Assembly (NCBI GenBank): GCA_000349905.1
Contig: KB722753.1
Coordinates: 566,202 to 630,201, forward strand
Source: Volvariella volvacea V23
Taxonomy: Eukaryota; Basidiomycota; Agaricomycetes; Agaricales; Pluteaceae
DNA length: 64,000 bases
Direction of reading: 5' to 3'
This document shows, in pieces, positions 57,610 to 64,000 of the stretch (positions are counted from its first letter, which is position 1; every line of letters begins with the position of its first letter). The translations under genes were made by a program, and so were the position numbers. Below the pieces are notes generated by a model that saw only the letters and a program-made list of their open reading frames with translations, had not been told where the DNA came from and did no database searches.

Positions 57610-59619
57610 ATGACAAAACTAACTTTAAAACAATTACAACACCAGATTGATGAGTTGTGATTGAAAGCTGTTGCTAAATCACTTGAATCTGGTGGTAAAG
57701 GAAACCTTAACCCTAATAATATTAAGGAGGCTGCTTGTGCCACAAAAGGGCATACAGAATTATTAACTGATAGCTGAGGTAAGAGTAAAATATAATTGTA
57801 TTTACAATCTTCCTTTGTGCTACTTTATGGCTTTGCTTGGTTGAGTTTCCTAGCCAGTAAACTACTGATACTTTGACCAATTGCTATACTCTTCTTTAAA
57901 CATTACAAGAAATTCATTTGGTGGACACTCCTTGTATATTCCTGAAAGTTGTTCATATTATTTAATGCTCTGTTAGGTGTTTGGCTTGTTCTAAAACTGA
58001 CCAACTGGCAATATGGATCCTTTATTGCTAACTTTGTAGGTATTGGTACAACCTATGTAGATCTTGTGACATCCTTCTACTCAAGATTATTCAATTGGTT
58101 CTACAACACAAGTGACAAGTTAGTACCTAATCCTGACTACTCCTGGTGTTGCATACCAGCATACCAGCGTACCAGGAGGTGGTCCAAGATGGCAGAATTG
58201 AAACATATCACACATTACTAGACAGGATATTATCAAACCCAAGGCTGTACAATAGTGGTATAAAGTCCATTATCACAACCTATTTACATTGATATACCTT
58301 GGTACAGAGATTGGACTTGGTATGGACTTTTATGGTGGACTGGTGCCTTCTTTGGGTTTGTTACAATAGTAGGAACAGGGTATCTTGCATACTTTTACTT
58401 TATGAAATATTGGGGCTGCTACGCAACAACATCCAAAGACCAAATCTGGGTAGAGACCCAGGACTGCATAGACCTTATGCTTCTCCAGCACTTGCATAGC
58501 AAGTGCAGGAGTAGTGGTAGCTGGAGCAGGACCCGCTGAAGATGTATTGTTAGCTGGAACCTTGAGAAAAATGAACCCTTTACATTGGATCCCTTCTCCA
58601 GCTTCAATATCATCCACATTAGGGTCTTAGTTTAGAGGAAGTAATGAAGCAAGAGAAAACTTTATGATGAATCAACATAATATTGTTAATGCTGATCCTA
58701 ACCTCTATTCTTTCACTCTGTACAATCCTCATGCTAGTTGGTTATCACAATTAAAACTTTATATGCTTGGTGAATTATCTCAAGCTAAGATGGCCAAAGA
58801 GGAGGTTGTTAGATCTGCTATAAGATCTCAAACAGCTGATTTATCCTGGATACCAGCATGGGCTAAACCTTACTTCAATGAAATACAAGTTGTTAAAACT
58901 ACACTGAGTACACCTGTTGTAGCCCAAGCAGGATTGGGTCAATCTAAAATAACTTCTGATTGGTTAGTGCCCCCTAAAGATAGGAGAACATGGGCCTCAA
59001 TACCTTCAACACCAATTGAACTACCTAGCAATATCCCACCTTTAGATTCTTACACAGTTGAAAAAGCCTTGAATGATCTTGGTAAGAATACTAAAGCTTG
59101 GACTAGACCAGATCCTACACAGGCTCCTCCTATTCCAAGTGATATGCCTCAACCTAAAGCTTCAACTTCTAAACTGCAATTGCCTGATATCAACATAGGA
59201 GGACCAGTGGCTTGGGCTAGTGAAGATGTTCCTAAACCACCTGCTACAAATGATGGGGCAGTGTAGCAGCAGCAGACTTGACAAATAGTTTAACAAGTGT
59301 GGTTGGTTTAGAACCTCACCCTAGATATGGACTGTCATCACCCAACAGATATATTCCTATCCTCCAAGATGTCTTCCTTGAACAGTTGAAAATGTCTATC
59401 AAAGCTGATAGAGAAGCTGTGATTAGAAGATTGGAAGACTACCTTGGAGATCACTCCAACTTTGTAGGAAAACAATTTGCTAGACTTGAGAAAGTGTTGC
59501 ATAAACAAAAGATCACTAACCCGTTATTAAAAATGGTAGCTCTTTCTCAAGGTTACACTTTTGTTCCTTACCCAATGCCAATACCTGACCTATCAGTCAC
59601 ACAAATAGCTATGTTGTAA
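57610..59619 (+). pseudogene. Broken mitochondrial ORF, family unknown
   Basis: I do not recognise this protein. Protein-like sequence runs through about 2 kb. Frame 1 starts ATG at 57610 (MTKLTLKQLQHQIDEL), with TGA at 57658 and 57775, and ends near 57790. Frame 1 resumes at 57949 with a membrane segment (LFNALLGVWLVLKLTNW), has stops near 58219 and 58255, then an aromatic membrane segment (DIPWYRDWTWYGLLWW...FGFVTIVGTGYLAYFYF). Frame 2 takes over near 58500 (VVAGAGPAEDVLLAG) to a TAG at 59264; this 200-codon part is hydrophilic and Pro-rich. Frame 1 again from 59278 (GLEPHPRYGLSSPNRYIP...RRLEDYLGDHSNF) to TAA at 59617. The frame switch lies by a GCTGCTACGCAAC repeat. TGA may be Trp in mitochondrial code or former CGA lost by deamination. 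Confidence 0.6.
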
Positions 59620-59949
59620 GAGCAAACAGCTCACAAGTTAAAGTTAAACACATAATGAAGACATTTGTGCTCTTGTTGGGTATCCAAATCCCTAGAAGAC
59701 TCTGGCTATTGTTCTGGTTTGATAATAGTTCAAACCACACCTTAGACTTAATTGTAATCTTATGTATGATACTTATAATTATTCTTTTAGTTATTTGGTG
59801 GTTGGAGTTATAATAGCTGCTGCTACACAAGGGTCTGGCTTCAAAGAAAGCAAGAGGGTTTCTGCTATGCAGGTAGCTTCACAACCCCTGTAGGCTTAGC
59901 CTACTATGCTACTCCACATTCCGTCTTAAATAACTTTTTTAATTGAGAT

Positions 59950-62900
59950 AGCAAAATAAAAATCACTTCAAATAAAAGTATTGATGACAATATTGTTATA
60001 ACATCAAAAATATACAAAAGGTATTTCAAAGGGGTTATTAAGGAAAACTACTGCAAATTTATAGAATGGAGGTATAATATCAAAAGCTTCAAGAATGAAT
60101 AGCAGGCAGGCTATGCTAGGCCAGATAATTCATTCTCAATATGAAAACAATAAGTGATCCTAAGATAAACCTTGTTTAACTAATTACTTTCTGAAGTAAA
60201 ACATTTTATTAGGAAAAGGAAAGGAAATCAACTGAGACTCTGAAAGTAATGGTAAGTGAAATCAGACTAGCCTATTATCGAATTCAAAATTGAATAACTA
60301 ATCAAATCAAAAAGCCTTTAAGCCATTGGCCCAGCGTCAGCAGGGCCCAATGGGCACTAGCGGGTGCTCAATATGAGAAGTTAGCCTAAATTGAATGTTA
60401 GTCTTGCTACTGAGATTGCTTGTGTTACCTGCTCTGCATAGCAAAGCATGACAGCAACAGCCAATGGTTAAGTACACAGCACTTGATATTGGTTCTAAAA
60501 AAGGTCAAAGACTATAAGTCCTGTAGATTTCAAATAGAATTCTAAAGAATAAGTGAAGGGCACAAAAGCCCACAGATAATTTATTTTCTGATAAATTCAT
60601 TCCAATAAAGTACAATGAGAGACAACTTGTTGGAATATAGGGGAACCATCTTCTAAGGCTAAGTATTATAAATTTAGCAATAGTGAAAAAGTATTGTAAA
60701 GGAAAAGTATGAAAAATGAGTGGTATACAAAAAAGTGATTTAATCACGATCTCTCGTTTGGCTTCTTGCAAAGCAGTGACTTGACTCTTGATTAATGAAT
60801 TGGTGAAATAGATCATGAATTAGTAACTCTATAAGCAGTCAGAATTCTACTAAAGCATGAAAGAATCATGAATGACGGTGTACTTTTTGCATAATGGGTC
60901 AGCAAGTTAAGAGGAGTAGCAAGATTAAAAGCCTTAGCAAAAGCAACTGGACTTGTATTGGGATGGTGGGTTAGGCCAGCTTTTCCTTTCAGAGCAGCTG
61001 GTTACGCCTTTGCTCCTGTGTAGCAGGTAACATAAGCAATCTCAAAAGTGATGAATAAGTTACTTCTATTAGACCTGAAGCCAGGTGATCTTACCAAGAC
61101 CAGATCAAATGGGTGAATGTTGCATAATTCTTTGATGAGTTTTGGTAAGCAGTGAAATGCCAATCTGACCTGGTGCTAGCTGGTTTTCTACCAAAACATA
61201 TTTAAGTATGATGTTTACACAAAATTTATGAAGGTACAGCAAGGCAATTCCCAACAAGTTTACAGTATAGGCCTAGTTTTTTTCAATAATAGGAAAGCAA
61301 GGACCATTCCTTTAATGTGTTTAGATTGTGGGGACCTCAAAAATCTTACCTATGGAAGCGAATCTCGGAATTACATAAATTGATGGTAGATATTTAGACT
61401 ACTCATGCTAAGTTGGGTAGTCAAGATGGAAACAGCTGAGAACACAGATCAAGGTCCCAAATGATTGTTAAGTGAAATTAAGGATGTAGCAATATTGTAT
61501 ACAGCTGTGAAGTGAGCCTGATAGTTGCTACTTTTAATGATTATATGTAACAACACATCAGCAGTCTAGATAGTAGCACCAAAAATTTAATGGGTCTTAA
61601 ACAATTAACCAATATCATGTTGGTTAAGAATAATAACATGTGCTTGGGTCTTGCATATGCAGCAGCTAGCTGTTGTAGTAGCATATACAACAACAATTGC
61701 AGGTAGGTGTTGGTACACTACAAAATCTAAGCTAGAGCATTATTCTTAATCTAGGTAGTAGAACATTCAGTCAAACCAATTATTTAACAGTGTTTTATTG
61801 TTTGATAGGTTACTGAAGAGAGAATGCTGATATGAGTAATGTAAAAAGAAGTTATAATACTTCTTGCTGAATATAAAAGGGTTGCAAATTGGAAAGGTTA
61901 ATCCGCTTTGTGTTAATGTGGCCTCTAAGGACCAAAACCAAAGTTTTGGCTGATGAATATCAAATAGAAAGTCCTGCTAATAAAAACAGGACCAGGAAAT
62001 TAATATTTGGTTGATGCTTCACTCCTGCTATGCAATTACCTGCTACACTAGAGCTGTGAGATTGCTACACAAGAGTTTTTCCTGGTTTAGTTTCGGCTAA
62101 TCCTTATTTCTGCTGCTAAAGCACATGCACAAGTAGCAAAAAGTGTGCCTAAGATCATCTTAAATTTTTGCTAAGGCCTTTGCTAGAAGATCAACATAAT
62201 ACCATATCCTAAACCGACACAGGTTTATAGGTAGAGAATACTAAGGTGTAAAGCTAAAAGTTGTTAAGGAACTCAGTAAGTTAACCTTATAAGTTAGATG
62301 AAAAAAGGGACCACATCAATTGAAGTGGGTGGCCTGTCTAACAAAGTAAGTAAGCAAGGAGTTGCTTTGCTACACCTATATTGTATAGCTAGGCCTGGTT
62401 AGCAAAGGATTGAAGGTGGTGGCACAAAATTGGAGGCCCTGACTGTTTACTAAAAACACAACACAGTGCAGTGCAATTATTAATATGATAGTATACTGTG
62501 TGAAATTTGCCCAATGCCATTAATATAAGAGCAGTCATGGAGAACTGTAACTAATCAAAAATCTGGTTAATAGCAGTCTTAACTATGAGGATCCTAAGGT
62601 AGCAAAATCAATTGGCTGTTAAATGTGGTCTGGTATCAATAATGTAATGATGGCCTCACTGTCTCTACAACTTGCTCAGTGAAATTGAATTATGCATGCA
62701 GATGCGCATTGCCTCTAGGGAGATGGAAAGACCCTATGTAGCTTTATTGTAGTTAGTTATCACATGGATCTAAAACAATCTTAGTTAATAGTGAATAGAG
62801 ATGTTGATAGACATGACACGCATTGCTTAGCTTCATGGCATTGAGTGGAAACCTTATAATAAAGATTGGGTCTATGTTTACCTTATAATTAAAAACCAAA

Positions 62901-64000
62901 GGGAGAGTTGACTAATTGGCAGTTTGACTGGGGCAGTTATCTTTAATAGAGTAGCAAAGTACATCCAAATATTTTATCCAAAAACAATATTACAAACAGA
63001 TAACCTATCTTTTTGTGCTGTTGTTGTTGCATAGCTACTACAGGTGTTGCATAGCAGGCAATAGTAGTAATTACAACTACTGCTTAGCAATACCAAGTAA
63101 TATGTAGTATATAACAATGTGTAGCTTTAGCGGTAGCTGTAGCTAGAGAGAGGAAAAGTAATAATTAATTGGCCTGGCTTATTGATTCTTAAAGAACTTA
63201 GGTTTTTATGGCTAAAATAAAAAACCTTAAACACACTTGAAATTAAAAAAGATATAGCTAGAAATTGAATGGAGATCAATCAACCAGTGAAAGGTTGTGC
63301 AGAGCTCAATGGTGGTAAGCATGCTTAACTGAAAGACCTAAAAGTCGCACAGATATGTAAGTAGGGCATAGTGACCCCTTGCTATAGTATGGGATAGACA
63401 GGGATCAATTAATAAAAGTTATGCTAGGAATAACAGGCTGATAGCTGATAAGAGTACACATTGTCTCAGCTGATTGGCACCTCAATGTCAACTTATCCTA
63501 TCCTCTGGGAGAAGAAGCTTGGAAGGGTTTGGCTATTTGCCAATTAAAAGGGTACATGAGTTGGGTTTAATATGATGTGAGTTAGTATGGTCCCTATCTT
63601 CTGGAGGAACAATTAGTAAAAAGGGGCAGACCTTTTAGTAAAAAAAGATTAATAGGCTGTGTTTCTCTAGTGTATCAATTGTTTATACTTTTTTTAATTA
63701 AATGCTCTCCCAATAGGAGGTGGATAATAAATCTTTTGCTTATGCTATCATATGCCAGCAAGCAGCACATCTTTACCTCCACACTTGCTACTGGTGCTGA
63801 ATGCTTTAAAAATAGCAGAAGGGCTAATGCAGAAGTGGATGACACGAATTGCAAAGCTAGGACTATTGGCTTAGCATTGCAGAGCAAAGAGCTCAATATT
63901 CGTAGGAAAAAATTGAAATGCATAGTTGGGTAGCCACAAACATAATAAATAAGTGCTGAATGTCTCTCAAGCAAGAATCTAACCCCTAGATACTAACCAC
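59950..64000 (+). rRNA. rnl: Mitochondrial LSU rRNA (rnl), degraded NUMT copy
   Basis: Collinear LSU landmarks on the plus strand: GGAAATCAACTGAGACTCTG (60226, domain I); GGGGAACCATCTTCTAAGGC (60640); TGCATAATGGGTCAGCAAGT (60890, domain II); GCTGGTTTTCTACCAAAA (61180); CATGCTAAGTTGGGTAGTCA (61405); CTAAACCGACACAGG (62210); CCTAAGGTAGCAAAATCAAT (62592, domain V); GAAAGACCCTATGTAGCTTT (62727); AACAGGCTGATAGCTGATAA (63430); CCAATTAAAAGGGTACATGA (63540); and 3'-end motifs to the window edge. Total about 4 kb, long enough to hold insertions between landmarks. CpGs in invariant motifs are changed (CCGAG to CTGAG, AGCGAAA to AGCAAAA, ACGTGAG to ACATGAG), so this copy cannot be a working rRNA gene. 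The 5' end is approximate. Confidence 0.85.

Larger units (their letters stand above)
55555..64000. other. NUMT: nuclear copy of mitochondrial DNA
   Basis: Contains SSU rRNA (minus), tRNA-like pieces, a broken ORF and LSU rRNA (plus) in an order plausible for a fungal mitochondrial genome. CpG is nearly absent, and CpGs in universally kept rRNA motifs read TpG or CpA. It adjoins ordinary nuclear genes with spliceosomal introns. It runs past the window end. The left edge is uncertain (53.5-55.9 kb). A chimeric assembly is the alternative, but live rRNA would not lose these bases. Confidence 0.75.

Noticed and set aside
57610..57790. Proof of mitochondrial code 4 from TGA codons
   Set aside because: CpG loss turns CGA (Arg) into TGA, so these stops cannot be taken as original Trp codons.
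55555..64000. Live mitochondrial genome fragment
   Set aside because: Bases fixed in all working LSU rRNAs are changed at CpG sites, and nuclear spliceosomal genes are contiguous.

Overview
The window is nuclear DNA of a filamentous fungus, most likely an agaricomycete basidiomycete. The evidence is gene density, many short (about 45-60 nt) GT-AG introns that split nearly every gene into small exons, and the families present (POM152, EMC8/9, IWR1, urease accessory UreG, BOR1-type transporter, Nud1/Cdc11 scaffold, TALE homeobox protein). There are two 100-N assembly gaps, at 6778-6877 and 32637-32736. Gene models were spliced by eye, so exon edges are approximate unless stated.

Layout. 1-2.4 kb: 3' part of nucleoporin POM152 (minus). 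2.7-3.5 kb: EMC8/9 (plus). 4.0-4.8 kb: secreted PEBP-like gene with an in-frame TAG (minus). 5.9-7.3 kb: secreted repeat protein of unknown function, interrupted by the first gap (minus). 8.9-10.5 kb: GH16 glucanase with a GPI-like tail (plus). 11.1-17.5 kb: tandem array of three epoxide hydrolase genes plus one wrecked copy (plus). 17.7-21.8 kb: ABHD12-like lipase and BOR1-type anion transporter, head to head. 23.4-25.7 kb: histidine acid phosphatase-fold protein that has lost its HD motif. 25.8-31.7 kb: dense housekeeping block of IWR1, UreG, USB1 and a METTL25-like methyltransferase. 31.7-39.1 kb: gene-poor stretch with no gene I can support. 39.1-41.6 kb: TALE homeobox regulator. 42.6-53.4 kb: Nud1/Cdc11-like LRR scaffold, Vip1-like RRM protein, SAM methyltransferase, UDP-GlcNAc (Yea4/SLC35B) transporter and a DUF202 protein.

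From about 53.5 kb the character changes sharply. The DNA becomes AT-rich and almost free of CpG, with tandem and inverted repeats, and then carries a mitochondrial segment: a small-subunit rRNA on the minus strand (about 55.9-56.9 kb), tRNA-like pieces, a broken ORF I do not recognise (57.6-59.6 kb), and a large-subunit rRNA on the plus strand from about 60 kb to the window end. Nearly all CpGs in normally invariant rRNA motifs have become TpG or CpA. I therefore read the segment as a nuclear copy of mitochondrial DNA (NUMT) that has been cytosine-methylated and deaminated, not as live mtDNA.

The genes do not form one pathway. Functional groupings worth noting are the local epoxide hydrolase family, secreted or cell-wall proteins in the first 10 kb (PEBP, repeat protein, GH16), and compact divergent promoters (ABHD12/BOR1, UreG/USB1, Nud1/Vip1).
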